Part shown: one piece after another, positions 12,258-21,085 of the stretch
How positions within the stretch are numbered: the first letter of the stretch is position 1
Layout of the letters: each line of letters starts with the position of its first letter
Origin: Acanthaster planci
Taxonomy: Eukaryota; Echinodermata; Asteroidea; Valvatida; Acanthasteridae
Direction: 5' to 3'
DNA length: 47,450 nt
NCBI RefSeq assembly: GCF_001949145.1
Contig: NW_019091385.1
Coordinates: 637,361 to 684,810, forward strand
Position numbers and translations under genes: made by a program
The notes under the pieces: model-generated
The model's input: only the letters and a program-made list of their open reading frames with translations
Told to the model about the DNA's origin: nothing
The model's database searches: none

Positions 12258-13110
12258 GACGGTATACGTTTAAACTGGCTCGTGCGTTTCTCGACTTGAT
12301 ACACGTTGACGCTCACTTGCTCACCTGGGTAATATAGCTACCTCACGACCGTGTCCAAAGGAAGTTCTTGTCATTTGCTTTCTCTCTGGTGCTTGTTTCA
12401 CGTGGTCTAACTTAACGGCTTCCACAGGAACCGCATCGATCGACTGAGTGTTTTCTTTGTTTAACAATTTTATGACTTGGGGCGGATGTTCGACCCATTC
12501 CACGTTACACATTGCGACATTTACCATTTCCTGTGCATATTGATGGCCTAACAGATGCTCGGCTAACGATCTGTTAAACCTTTTGACATTGCCCTGTGAC
12601 CGATGTACGCTAGGTTCACCCACTTGCACTTGGACATCTTTTTTACAAACGTTTTTTAAACTCACCTTTAAATTCTGATCCTGAGTCAACCATGGCTATA
12701 TATTTTGCCAAGTCAAAGGTGATCTGCCATAAATCTGTTTTATGACTTCTAACATTTGTTCAGCCGTTTTACTGGTCAAAGCTTCTGCTTCTCTACACCT
12801 AGAACCAACGTCGACCACCATTAACGCATATTTGTAAGTTTGCCCCTTGGACCTTTTGGAACCCGTTTTCAAGGTAGGTATAGCACGTCCATCTGATGCA
12901 CGTCGTTACTACCGATTCTTTTTGTAAGGTCATTGGCCTGGTTACGTACCCAGAGGCAGGTAGATAAGTTTGCAAAATTGCTTGCTTTTTTAACCAAGCT
13001 CATACTTTAGATTTATCTGTGCCAGTCTTTTGATGCAATTGGTCTCAAGCAGTTTGAACCTTCCAATAGCCTTGCAGACTATAAAATAACTTTGAGAATT
13101 CTTCCTCCAT
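12258..13110 (-). pseudogene. Polinton integrase relic with mutated catalytic glutamate
   Basis: Retrovirus-like DDE integrase, minus strand, start codon at 13108-13110. The N-terminus (FSKLFYS, then GYW) matches the central element's integrase and is followed by stops. The first catalytic Asp is visible in VVDVGSR. The region of the second Asp is out of frame relative to the rest. The third position, Glu in the central copy (QGIVERFN), is Lys here (QGNVKRFN). The C-terminal part after the core is truncated at the deletion junction near 12257. It faces the polymerase fragment tail to tail, as in the central copy. Stops, frame change and the Glu-to-Lys substitution all point to a dead gene. 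Confidence 0.85.
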
Positions 13111-13121
13111 TTAAAATAAAG

Positions 13122-13192
13122 TTAACCATACCGATAAGCCAAAAAACCAACCAACGCACTTCCTCCAAGTATCCATGACATGCTAGCCAATA
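13122..13192 (-). pseudogene. C-terminal tail of small Polinton membrane protein
   Basis: The minus-strand tail reads SWILGGSALVGFLAYRYG and then stops 11 bases before the integrase start. It is nearly the same as the hydrophobic C-terminus of the gene at 17664-18082 (GGTALVGFLAYRFA). Only this membrane segment survives, the rest being deleted. Confidence 0.7.
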
Positions 13193-13251
13193 TGCGAGTC
13201 GAAACGTTCCACAAAAGAGATCAATTGACCAATTAAGAATATTTGTTTTTT

Positions 13252-13305
13252 ATAGCAGGTGTGTCATTGATTGCGTTATCTTTCGTATTGGGCATTTTGA
13301 AATAA
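13252..13305 (+). pseudogene. C-terminal tail of second small Polinton membrane protein
   Basis: IAGVSLIALSFVLGILK ends at a TAA (13303-13305). The equivalent place in the central element (before the capsid gene) has VAGLTLIAFSFLFKIFQ. This conservation supports a real single-pass membrane protein gene upstream of the capsid gene in this family. Confidence 0.6.
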
Positions 13306-13357
13306 ACTGCCTGTTTGTAATAGAAGGGGTTACAACAGCGCATAATATAAAAAACCC

Positions 13358-13370
13358 TTTATTTTAAAAT
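13358..13370 (+). promoter_or_regulatory. AT-rich initiator abutting capsid start
   Basis: CTTTATTTTAAAAT ends directly at the ATG of the older capsid gene. The same kind of word abuts several starts in the central element. The promoter role is inferred. Confidence 0.4.
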
Positions 13371-13900
13371 ATGTCGAGTCAATACACAAAGAAATTAAAT
13401 CCAGGCTGTCGGCTAAAAGCGCCTCAAGCTATCAATGGCGAGCGACACACAGTCCCCATTATGCACAATCAAAGCACGATAGCAGTGGGTCATACTTTAA
13501 ACGTCAAATTTCCAGCGTTGGGAGTAGATGACGTTGTCGTATCAGGTACCGCCAAGTTGGCTTTCAATTTAGGGTTGGCTCAACCCATGACAATCGTACG
13601 GTTTACAATAATGTCGCACGTAACTTGGTCACCAAACTCAACGTCAGTCTACAAGGCAACAAGATCATAAGCTACTGCGACGCGGACGTATTTCACAATT
13701 TTAAAGACAATTGGTTGCCTGCGTTGCAGGATAAACACATGGCATACTGGCATGGCAATAGAACGTGAAAACGTGGCCAAGCTTCGCCTGGGAACAGCTG
13801 ATGCCTCAGAGTTGGCCAACAGCGGTAAAGACAAAGCCGTTGCCGATGCTTTTAAAAACAGATACACGATTCTGTTGGACGTTCCGCTACTGACGGATTT
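13371..13900 (+). pseudogene. Polinton major capsid protein N-terminal fragment
   Basis: It begins SSQYTKKLNPGCRLKAP after the first Met and keeps GHTLNVKFPALG, as in the capsid gene at 18376. A frame change near 13570 and another near 13740 break it. A later segment in another frame reads ENVAKLRLGTADA, and the homology ends after VPLLTD at about 13900, where an unrelated 208-bp repeat begins. The product would have been the hexon-like double jelly-roll coat protein, and only about the first half remains. It confirms by conservation the start codon chosen for the central copy. Confidence 0.8.
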
Positions 13901-13907
13901 AAGAATT

Positions 13908-14380
13908 GATTTCCTGAAAAATTGAGATTTTTGGAGCTTCAGTTATGTTGGAATTTATGTGGGAACAAATCGGAATGAACGTTATACGATGGGGTCAAAT
14001 ATATACGAATTTCCAACGTGAAGGGTAAGGCTACAGAAAGACTCAATGTCTCTCAAACTAAAGAGCCAAATTTCTAAATACCTCCTCAACTTGAGTCTTG
14101 GACTATTGAGGTACTGATTTCTTGAAAAATTTAGATTTTTGGAGCTTCAGATTTGTTAGAATTCATAGAGGAATATAATCGGAATGCAGCAAATGAGACG
14201 GGTGAAATATGTACGATTTTATTTGCAAAGTTAAGGGTAGGGCTACAAAAAGACTCCACTTCTTTCCAACTAAATAGTCAAATATCTAAATATCTGCACC
14301 ATTTGAGTCTTTTACTACTGAGCAACTGGTTTCTTGAAAAATTGAGATTTTTGGAGCTTCAGTTTTGTTGAACATTATGT
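13908..14380. repeat. ~208-bp tandem repeat, 2.3 copies
   Basis: Units starting GATTTCCTGAAAAATTGAG (13908), its variant at 14116 and again at 14328 give periods of 208 and 212. Each carries GATTTTTGGAGCTTCAG soon after the start. The array begins exactly where capsid homology ends and runs into the Penelope RT fragment. Confidence 0.85.
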
Positions 14381-14697
14381 GGGAAAACATCCGAAAGATG
14401 CACCTCACCAAAATCCTTTGCTCCTTGGTGGGGGACATCGAACACCATGTCAAGAATTCAGACAAGTTTGTTGCCCTCATCCAAGACGTCACCCTCCGGC
14501 CAGACAACATCATGGTCAGCTTTGATGTCGTCTCCCTGTTCACCAATGTCCCCACCTCCGATGCCACCACCATCGCCAAAGACAGACTTGTAGCAGACCC
14601 TGCCCTCAAGGACCACACAGACCTTACTCCAGAACAGCTGCACGACCTGCTACTCACCTGTGTCAACTCATCGAGCTTCTGCTGGCGGGACAAATTC
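14371..14697 (+). pseudogene. Penelope-like reverse transcriptase fragment
   Basis: The open frame contains HVKNSDKFVALIQDVTL followed by IMVSFDVVSLFTNVPTSDA, the RT motif A region (S-F-D-V-x-S-L-F-T-N-V-P) typical of Penelope-like elements. It continues to a Leu-rich segment and stops in an AT microsatellite at about 14700. The YxDD catalytic motif and the GIY-YIG domain are not present. The DIRS and LINE families use different residues around this motif, so Penelope is the best fit. It may belong to the same family as the GIY-YIG fragments at 3.5-4.5 kb, but there is no overlap with which to test that. Confidence 0.72.
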
Positions 14698-14699
14698 TA

Positions 14700-15699
14700 T
14701 TATATATAATATAATAGATAATTATTATATATTATTATTTGCTGCCAAATCAGACAAGGTGCCAAATCGTGGATGATCCAAAGTTTAGCTCATACTAAAG
14801 TATGACCTGATGTACATTGAGCCTTATCTTTGTTAAAACATCCCAATCTAAATAATCAAACCAAAATCTGTGGGTCTCTAACCGACAGAGTGCGAGTCCT
14901 TATCCTCATTAATATCTTGGGCCATGAGCATGATTAAGGCGATACAGAAGATCCATTAAAGGCAAAATTTGATGAGGATAACGTTGCCAACACTTATGAA
15001 TAGAAAAAAAAGAAAACAAACAAAAAAACGACTCAAGGTAATGTGCGGCATTATTCCTTCCTGTTAACAGGAAAATAATGCATGTAGTGTGTCCCAGCAG
15101 GGAGACTTGTTTTTATATTCTTACCAAAGCTTGAGTTTCAAAATCACAGCACTTATTGTTAAAGTGCAGTTTTGCCACAATAACTACACATGTGCGCGCT
15201 ATTTTACAGATTTGGTTTTCAAGAAGAAATGCCGACCGCGCATGCCATGGGACATGAGGGCCCTGCTGGGCTATTCATAGCTTTGTGCAGGCATTTCAGG
15301 AAGTAACACTATGACAGTTCTTCATACTTGTATGAAAATTACTTCAAAGGAACCTTTATTCTTCAGAATTAATTGTGTACTTCGAAACCTAAGTATATGT
15401 ACAAGTTAACATAAACAAAAACGCAGGAAAAATGTCGATCACTGCAGTACCATGAACACAAGCCATTTGGGGTAGCACTAACTGTTATTCGAAAAACATT
15501 TTCATGTATTCAAGGACATGAATTATAATTGTAAATGTACATGAACACTGAATAGCATATATGGGCCGGCACGATTCCGGTGTTTCGGTTTAATTTTTTT
15601 TGTGCACTTTTCGAGATACAAGAACTGCGGGAACAGGAAGTGTGAACAGGCATGCGAAGGGAACATTCATCAGATCATCTTTTCACCTGTTCGAGGTTT
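14700..15699. other. Gene-poor stretch with AT microsatellite
   Basis: It opens with a TA/ATT-rich simple repeat at 14697-14737. No coding domain follows. It separates the two Polinton copies. Confidence 0.5.
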
Positions 15700-15745
15700 G
15701 TTAAGGGCCGGCGACCATTTAGGCCCGGTTTGAAAAGGGCCCCCC
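15700..15745 (+). repeat. Left terminal inverted repeat of the Polinton
   Basis: It contains GCGACCATTTAGGCCCGGTT and a run into GGGCCCCCC. The reverse complement of 28599-28642 matches it with about three substitutions and a one-base gap. Similarity inward is weaker (CCCCTTTCA and CCGG..GGGGAT words near 15770-15792). Confidence 0.88.
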
Positions 15746-15829
15746 GGTAAGCTCGCCCTGTTGCAAAAACCCCTTTCATACCGGCCGGGGATGCTGGACT
15801 GGTTGTTGATCTCGAACTTCCCAATCCTG

Positions 15830-16583
15830 CGGTTTATTGATGGTCATTTACTGAGAGACTTACAAGACGCTGAGAAATATAAAAAATTAACTTTTAAACC
15901 AAATTACAAATCGACGGTACCGTTTAAAGAGTGCGATCTCTCATTTGTGGAAATGTATCGCGTAAGCTAAATAAGCCGATCTATTGCGGGGTAAGCGTGC
16001 TCGAATTATCTAAAACTTTAATGTACGATTTTTATTACAACAAGCTAAAATCAAATTTTGGTGAAAAAGTAAATTTACTTTACACGGACACTGATTCTCT
16101 GTTAGTTCTGATCCAAACTGGCGATTTCAACGGCTACCTGAGTAAAAAGCGTTCATTATTTGACTTTAGTAATTACCCGCCCGATCATCGCCTTTATGAT
16201 TCAAAAAATAAAAAAGTCATCGGTAAAATGAAAGACAAATTTGGTGGCCAAATAATTTCAGGGGTCGTTTGCATACGTCCAAAAATGTATTCGATCTTAA
16301 CTACCGATCAAAATTTAAAGAAGGCGAAAGGGGTAACAAAAATAGTAACCCAAAGAACCTAACCCATGAGATGTATAAAAGCTGCCTATTTGAACCAAAG
16401 CAGTATTTCAATAAACAGCAGCTATTTAGATCAGATAAACATCAGATGTTCACCGTGTCGCAAAACAAGCTAAGCCTCTCGCCGTTAGACACAAAACGCT
16501 ATATACTATCAAACGGGGTTGATGCGTTAGCTTACGGCATATATTACTCAGGCGGTAATTTGGTATCCTCGGGTACGACCTGA
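15830..16583 (+). pseudogene. polB: Polinton DNA polymerase B, C-terminal part
   Basis: Homology starts about 85 bases inside the left terminal repeat at LLRDLQDAEKYKKL, a region lying just downstream of motif B in Polinton polymerases. After a frame change near 15965 it continues with KPIYCGVSVLELSKTLMYDF and motif C as LLYTDTDSLLV, with both catalytic aspartates. A second frame change near 16345 leads to the C-terminus, which ends around SNGVDALAYGI. Exonuclease, motif A and motif B are absent. The 3' end runs tail to tail into the integrase gene, with about 40 bases of overlap. The element therefore could not replicate from its own polymerase, and the upstream loss looks like a deletion between the repeat and the gene. 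Confidence 0.88.
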
Positions 16584-17651
16584 AGTTCCTCTTTGACGAA
16601 ACTCCTATTTGGCCTGTTTAACAGATAATATAAAGTGGGGCCCGTTTTTATCCGCTTGCCTTTCACTCGTTTAAATTGACTGGTGCGCTTTTTCACTTGA
16701 TAAACGTCCACGGACCAGACCGGATCTGTCGCCCCTCTGACGGTGCCGCCCTCTTGCTCGCCCGGGTAATATAAATACCGAACAACCACGTCTGGAGGAA
16801 GTTCTCTTTGGGTCATTCTTGGAGGTGCACTCGGTGCTTGTTTTACTCGGTCTAATTTGACGGCTTCTGCAGGAACGGCATCCATTAACCGCGTTTTTTC
16901 CTCGTTTAACGATTTTACAACCTGGGGCAAACGTTCTAGCCATTCTATGTTACGAACACCTACGTTTAACATTTCTTGAGCGTACTGGTGGCCGAATAAA
17001 CGCTCGGCTAAAGTGTGGTTAAATCTTTCTACGATCCCCTGCGACCTGTGCACACCCGGCTCGCCCACTTGAATTTCTACCCCGTGTTTTGCCCTTAACT
17101 TTTTAAACTCGCCTATAAATTCAGATCCCGAGTCCACCATTATGAATCTAGGCCAGGCCAGAGGTGATCGCTCGTAAATTTTCTTGCTTGCTTTGCTTAC
17201 TTGCTTGGCGGTTTTACTGGTCAATGGCTCGGCTTCTTTATGCCGAGAACCGACGTCTACTTCGGTCAAAGCATATTTAAACGTTTCTCTTTTAATGTGG
17301 TCCCAGGGTAAACANNNNNNNNNNNNNNNNNNNNNNNNNNNNNNNNNNNNNNNNNNNNNNNNNNNNNNNNNNNNNNNNNNNNNNNNNNNNNNNNNNNNNN
17401 NNNNNNNNNNNNNNNNNNNNNNNNNNNNNNNNNNNNNNNNNNNNNNNNNNNNNNNNNNNNNNNNNNNNNNNNNNNNNNNNNNNNNNNNNNNNNNNNNNNN
17501 NNNNNNATATTTGCCAAATGGCCAGCTTTTTTAGCCAGTTTCTAACAACTGATTTGTCCGCACCCGTCTTTTCGTGTAGATGATCGACTGCGCTTTCTCC
17601 TCGCCAGTAGCCCTGTGGACTATAGAACAGCTTTGAAAATTCTCGTTCCAT
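16544..17651 (-). CDS. Polinton DDE integrase, interrupted by assembly gap
   Basis: Retrovirus-type integrase that inserts element DNA into the genome. Start codon at 17649-17651. The N-terminal part (FSKLFYSPQGYWRGESAVDH, then VVRNWLKKLAIWQI) is a helical DNA-binding region typical of Polinton integrases. After the N gap come LPWDHIKRETFKYALTEVDV (first Asp in EVDVGSR), MVDSGSEF (second Asp) and QGIVERFN (Glu), with 34 residues between the last two. A C-terminal SH3-like/basic region follows (VWSVDVYQVKK, GPTLYYLLN, FVKEELQVV), ending in PPE. All three acidic residues are intact, unlike the older copy. Flanking frames differ across the gap, which could reflect the gap size or a frameshift. 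An AT-rich word abuts the start. Confidence 0.9.
17315..17506. other. Assembly gap (192 Ns)
   Basis: A run of 192 Ns lies inside the integrase gene, between the N-terminal domain and the catalytic core. Integrity of the integrase cannot be judged across it. Confidence 1.
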
Positions 17652-17663
17652 TTTAAAATAAAG
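17652..17663 (-). promoter_or_regulatory. AT-rich initiator abutting integrase start
   Basis: On the minus strand CTTTATTTTAAA runs directly into ATGG. The same arrangement stands before the older integrase. The role as promoter or initiator is inferred from recurrence. Confidence 0.45.
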
Positions 17664-18082
17664 TTACGCAAATCGATAAGCTAAGAAACCGACCAAAGCA
17701 GTTCCACCTAAAAACCAAACAAACTCGCGAATTTTTTGATCTTCGGAAGGCTCGTAGAAATCAGATAACTTAGGTTCTGGCGGTAACGGCGTGATTTTTT
17801 ACCGGTCAATTCTGAATAAGCTCGTAAAGCTTCGTCCACGTTTACAAATGTCGGCCGAATCGCGCGTTCTTGTCGCATTCGTTCGTTTAAAAAGTCTAGC
17901 ATGTGTACGCAGTTTTGTTCCCAGGATTCCTTTGCTTGCGCCAATTGCTCCAACGCGAGGTCGTGACGCTTTCATTCTTCGTCGATTTTACTTTTTGATA
18001 AACTGCTAAATAAAAAATTTGAGCCCATGAATGCCAAGGCGTTTACCATTGCTCCTCCCACCATCATTAAAGCACTAGCCAT
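17664..18082 (-). pseudogene. Small conserved Polinton membrane protein
   Basis: Starts at 18080-18082 with MASALMMVGGAMVNALAFMG, a hydrophobic N-terminus. An in-frame stop follows about 36 codons in. The frame then continues with HDLALEQLAQAKESWEQN and VHMLDFLNERMRQER, a charged helical region likely to form a coiled coil, and DEALRAYSELTGKK. A frame change in an A run near 17795 leads to PPEPKLSDFYEPSEDQ and a C-terminal membrane segment (GGTALVGFLAYRFA), ending 12 bases before the integrase start. I recognise the pattern as a protein recurring next to the integrase in Polintons, function unknown. The two genes probably form one minus-strand unit. The tail is conserved in the older copy. 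Confidence 0.7.
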
Positions 18083-18094
18083 TTTTAAAATAAG
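18083..18094 (-). promoter_or_regulatory. AT-rich initiator abutting small membrane protein start
   Basis: On the minus strand CCTTATTTTAAAA runs into ATGG, nearly the same word as before the integrase. The promoter role is inferred. Confidence 0.42.
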
Positions 18095-18115
18095 GTTAAA
18101 TTAAATTAAAAGAAT

Positions 18116-18329
18116 AGCGAAATTAAAGGTCAACTGTCGGAAATTCAAGCCGACCTAAGCAACATTGAGCAGATATGCTGGGTGACATGCACGCCGATAT
18201 ATTTCACAGTGGCGATATCCAAGCTGAAACGTATGGAAAGAGAAGTCAACTATTTAATACAAAGAGCTATTTTTTGTAGCGGGTTTAACTTTAATTGCAT
18301 TTTCTTTTCTTTTTAAAATATTTCAATAA
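18116..18329 (+). pseudogene. Decayed small membrane protein upstream of capsid gene
   Basis: No intact ATG is visible. One frame reads SEIKGQLSEIQADLSNIEQ, a heptad-like charged helix, and later MEREVNYLIQRAIF. A second frame carries the C-terminal membrane segment VAGLTLIAFSFLFKIFQ up to TAA at 18327-18329. The older element keeps a near-matching tail before its capsid gene (13252-13305), which is the main reason to call this a gene. The organisation is coiled coil followed by a membrane anchor. Function is unknown. Confidence 0.5.
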
Positions 18330-18375
18330 AATAAAATAAGAATCGTAAATAAGAATCGTATAATATAAAAGTAAT

Positions 18376-19525
18376 ATGTCTAATCAATACACCAAAAAAC
18401 TAAACCCGAGTCGCAGGCTTAAAGTTCCTCGCGCGATCAAAGGCGAAAGACGCAAAGTAACCATTACCGATAACCCCAGTACGATAGCCGCGGGTCACAC
18501 ATTGAACGTAAAATTCCCGGCTTTAGGCACGGACGACATAATTGTACCCGGTACCACCAAACTCGCTTTTAAACTCGATCTGGACGGCGCCTCGGACGAT
18601 AACCGGACCAAGTATAACAACATGGCGCGAAACCTGGTTTCGGAAATCAACGCGAGTCTCCAAGAAAACAAAATCGTAAGTTACCGAGATGCGGACATAT
18701 TTCACAATTTTAAGGACAACTGGCTACCTCTGTCGCAGACAAAAAATATGGTACTTTGGTTTGGAAAAAGAAAACGTCGCCAAAATACATCTTGGTGCTG
18801 GCGATGGTAATGCGGCTTTGAACAACGGTACAGATAAAGCAAATGCCGACGCTTTTCAAAATCGTTGCGCAATTCCACTGGACACACCGATGTTGACGGA
18901 TCATTCCCCCTTTTATCCGTCGGGGTTTAAAGAGCCACTGACGTATCAACTGACTTTTAAGGGTCACGATAAAGTGGTCAACTCGTCAGATACCGCGGCC
19001 GAGTACTCAATTTCGGACCTTACCCTAGAATACGAAGTCGTAACCAATCGAGAGCTGGCCCAAACCGTGAGGAACAAAAAAACGATGTATTACCTATTCG
19101 ACCGGATTCACTCGGGGAAGAAGCAGTCCGTCACTAAGTCTGACACGCTATGGAACATCAGCATCGACCAGACGATCAAGAGCTTGAAAGGAATTCTGAT
19201 CCTGTTTAGAGACCCGGCTATCAAAAACCCCTAAAGATTTTATAATCCACACTTACAAAGACGGTCGTCACGGTCGAGGGTAAGCCAAACCAATTGTATT
19301 CGCAAGGGCTGTTTGAATACCAACATTGGAATGAGGTAACAAAGTGCTTTGGAGACAGAATCGGCTCGCGCGGTAGCCAAAGACCTAAACTTAACCAAAG
19401 TAGATATAGCTGAATATTTAAGAAATAAATACGGCTTGTGGCTCGAGTTCAGAAGTTCTGACGATAATAGTGCTCATGGGTCGGGTAGACCTCTAGACGG
19501 GAATTTTAAGAGTTTGGTTTATTAA
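18376..19525 (+). pseudogene. Polinton major capsid protein (hexon-like)
   Basis: Coat protein of the double jelly-roll class expected to build the capsid shell. Starts NQYTKKLNPSRRLKVPRAI after Met, with GHTLNVKFPALG near residue 45 and KLAFKLDLDG near 70. Near 18750 the homology passes to another frame with ENVAKIHLGAGDGNAALN, LDTPMLTDHSPFYPSGF, TYQLTFKGHDKVVNSS and SLKGILILF. After a stop at 19234 similarity resumes in further frames (VEGKPNQLYSQGLFEYQHW; YLRNKYGLWLEFRSSDD) to TAA at 19523. The span of about 380 codons suits the family. The call rests on family pattern plus position before the packaging ATPase. The start is supported by the older copy. At least three frame breaks make it inactive. 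Confidence 0.82.
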
Positions 19526-19535
19526 AATAAGTCAA

Positions 19536-20155
19536 ATGTACAAGAATCCGCATTGCGTCTTAATCGTGGGTAAAACCGGGAGTGGCAAGACAAATTTGAT
19601 ATTGAATCTTTTAGAGACCGAGTATAGGTTTATATTTCAAGCTATCCTGGTCATTTGTCCGACTTTATTTAAGAATAAAACGTATTTAGAACCACTATGG
19701 ATATACACTGACGAGAATGTTTATCCTTGCGATTTGGATCGAGAAAAGTTGGAATAAAACGAGGCGATTGAAATATATCAACGACTATTTGACGAGGTAA
19801 ATACATTGTTTATCATCGACGACTGTGCCTCAGATCAAATTATAAAGTATCGCAAAAATCTAAAGGAAGCAATACGTGCGCGTTGTCTAAAATGGCGTTT
19901 AGCGGTAGACACTATAGGCATAGCTGTTGGTTACTAACGCAAAAGTACAATTTGGTGCTCAAAGACTTCCGCAAAAATACCGCCTGGACCTCGATCTTTC
20001 ATTGTAAAGACCGAAATTCATTTGACCAATGTCTTGACAAAAATGATGTAGTACCTGACGAGAAACGAGAGGAAATTAAGAAGTATTTACGTGACGTTCG
20101 ATTCAGTAAATTGGTGTTAAACACGGAACCGCTCGCTTCGTTTGATTTATCGTGA
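19536..20155 (+). pseudogene. A32-like genome-packaging ATPase
   Basis: FtsK/HerA-superfamily ATPase that drives DNA into capsids in Polintons and large DNA viruses. Walker A is intact near residue 13 (VGKTGSGKTNLILNLL), followed by AILVICPTLFKNKTY. An in-frame TAA at 19755-19757 interrupts it. Walker B follows at about 19800 (NTLFIIDDCASD). A frame change near 19890 leads to AFSGRHYRHSCWLLTQKYN, containing the sensor-like LLTQ segment, and a C-terminal region ending FDLS at 20155. Length of about 205 codons is normal for the family. It starts 10 bases after the capsid gene and ends 6 bases before the next gene, so the three are tightly packed. Assignment is secure; the gene is disrupted. Confidence 0.88.
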
Positions 20156-20161
20156 GAAAAA

Positions 20162-20735
20162 ATGAGAAATAATTTAATTGATCTAACCAAAAAGGTAAAG
20201 ATGGTTGAAAATAATTATCAAAAGCAATGCAGCAAGTGTAGATGCTACGTAGATTTGGCAAATTTTATAACTAAAAAAACGGGTAAAATTAACGCAACCT
20301 GTGAAGAGAGCATTGAGAAAGTACGAGTTCATCAAGAATTGAATAAATGTCCCCATGGGAGACAAAAATCACGGTGTGTTGATAGTGGCGGGTCTTATAT
20401 TTGCGAGCATGGAAGACGAAAGGACATATGTTCCGATTGCAACGATTGCGACCCCGTTGAAGTAGCGATTTGAGGTTGGATCTACAACGCTCGCCAATCA
20501 GATAAAAAGCACAATCGGTATGACCCTAGTAATTTTATCGACACTGATTTCTGCCGAGGTTTAATTGAAGATTACCCACTTTTCCCCTATGAGGATTGCC
20601 AGGTCCAGTTGCAATTCTTAGAACATAAAGACGATTTAGGTACCATCAAACAAATAGATAATTTTTCACGTTAAGTCTAACTGCGTTTTGTGCTGCTTGA
20701 ATTGTAAAAAAAAAAATCAAATAAAACGATATTTG
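20162..20735 (+). pseudogene. Cys-rich CxHGR-repeat protein with HNH-like tail
   Basis: The N-terminus has a zinc-binding pair (QCSKCRCYV). Two repeats of C-x-H-G-R-x-K follow (KCPHGRQKSRC and ICEHGRRKDICSDC), a pattern found in proteins of large DNA viruses and algae. After a TGA at 20471 the same frame continues with NRYDPSNFIDTDFC, EDCQVQLQFLEHKDDL and TIKQIDN. A frame change near 20665 then gives HVKSNCVLCCLNC. The spacing of IDN, H-x-K-x-N-C and C-x2-C resembles the HNH-type nuclease fold attached to such repeats elsewhere, so a DNA-binding or nicking role is plausible but inferred. It follows the ATPase by six bases and ends before a strong hairpin at 20779. Confidence 0.62.
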
Positions 20736-20778
20736 CTGATTAACTAGTTATTAACTAGTTGCCAATTACTTATTTTAT

Positions 20779-20818
20779 GCTTATAGTCGGGCTAAATTAG
20801 CTCGGCTATAAGCTTTTT
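20779..20818 (+). terminator. Hairpin plus T-tract after HNH-like gene
   Basis: A 35-base inverted repeat (20779-20813, arms starting GCTTATAG and ending CTATAAGC) is followed by TTTTT. Two opposed positions are T/G or G/T, which pair as wobbles only in plus-strand RNA. In minus-strand RNA they would be A/C mismatches. This fits a 3'-end signal for the plus-strand genes upstream. Confidence 0.68.
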
Positions 20819-20845
20819 GTATTTTGTTATAATAAATAAGCAACA

Positions 20846-21085
20846 ATGTTAGAGCTAGTTCAATTACTAATTCAACTAATTATAGCAGCTAACTTGACAT
20901 ACTATACAATCGAGTACCTATGCTTCAAACAAACTGTCAACAAATTTAAAACATATATTATAAAATGGACGACATCAAATCAATACTGGCCGATTCAAAA
21001 AGCGAATCAACCGAAGAATCCAAATCTAACGTCAAAGACCGACTTTGTTCAATCTTTGCCTCTGGCAAATCTAAAAAATACTTAG
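20846..21085 (+). CDS. Small hydrophobic protein, uncertain
   Basis: The frame starts MLELVQLLIQLIIAANLTYY, a likely membrane segment, continues for about 20 plausible residues, then overlaps the better supported gene at 20965. It is preceded by an AT-rich run after the hairpin at 20779. The second half is probably a shadow of that gene. I do not recognise it. It could be a short membrane peptide or chance. Confidence 0.3.
   Translation: MLELVQLLIQLIIAANLTYYTIEYLCFKQTVNKFKTYIIKWTTSNQYWPIQKANQPKNPNLTSKTDFVQSLPLANLKNT
20953..20964 (+). promoter_or_regulatory. AT-rich initiator abutting start at 20965
   Basis: ATATATTATAAA runs directly into ATGG, as at other starts in the element. The promoter role is inferred. 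Confidence 0.42.

Larger units (their letters stand above)
11320..13900 (+). mobile_element. Older, truncated Maverick/Polinton relic
   Basis: This segment carries pieces of polymerase (+), integrase (-), a small membrane protein (-), a second membrane-protein tail (+) and capsid N-terminus (+). That is the same order and strands as the central element at 15700-28642. It starts abruptly inside the polymerase. A junction near 12257 has removed the polymerase C-terminus and the integrase tail. Another deletion near 13195-13250 removed most of two small genes. It breaks off within the capsid gene at about 13900. Stops and frame changes are frequent, more so than in the central element. Over the first 65 capsid residues, 47 are identical to the central copy by my count, so the two are relatives rather than a recent duplication. 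Confidence 0.85.

Noticed and set aside
16671-16943. Arg/Ser-rich 90-codon frame on the minus strand
   Set aside because: It is an alternate frame of the integrase gene and has no independent support.
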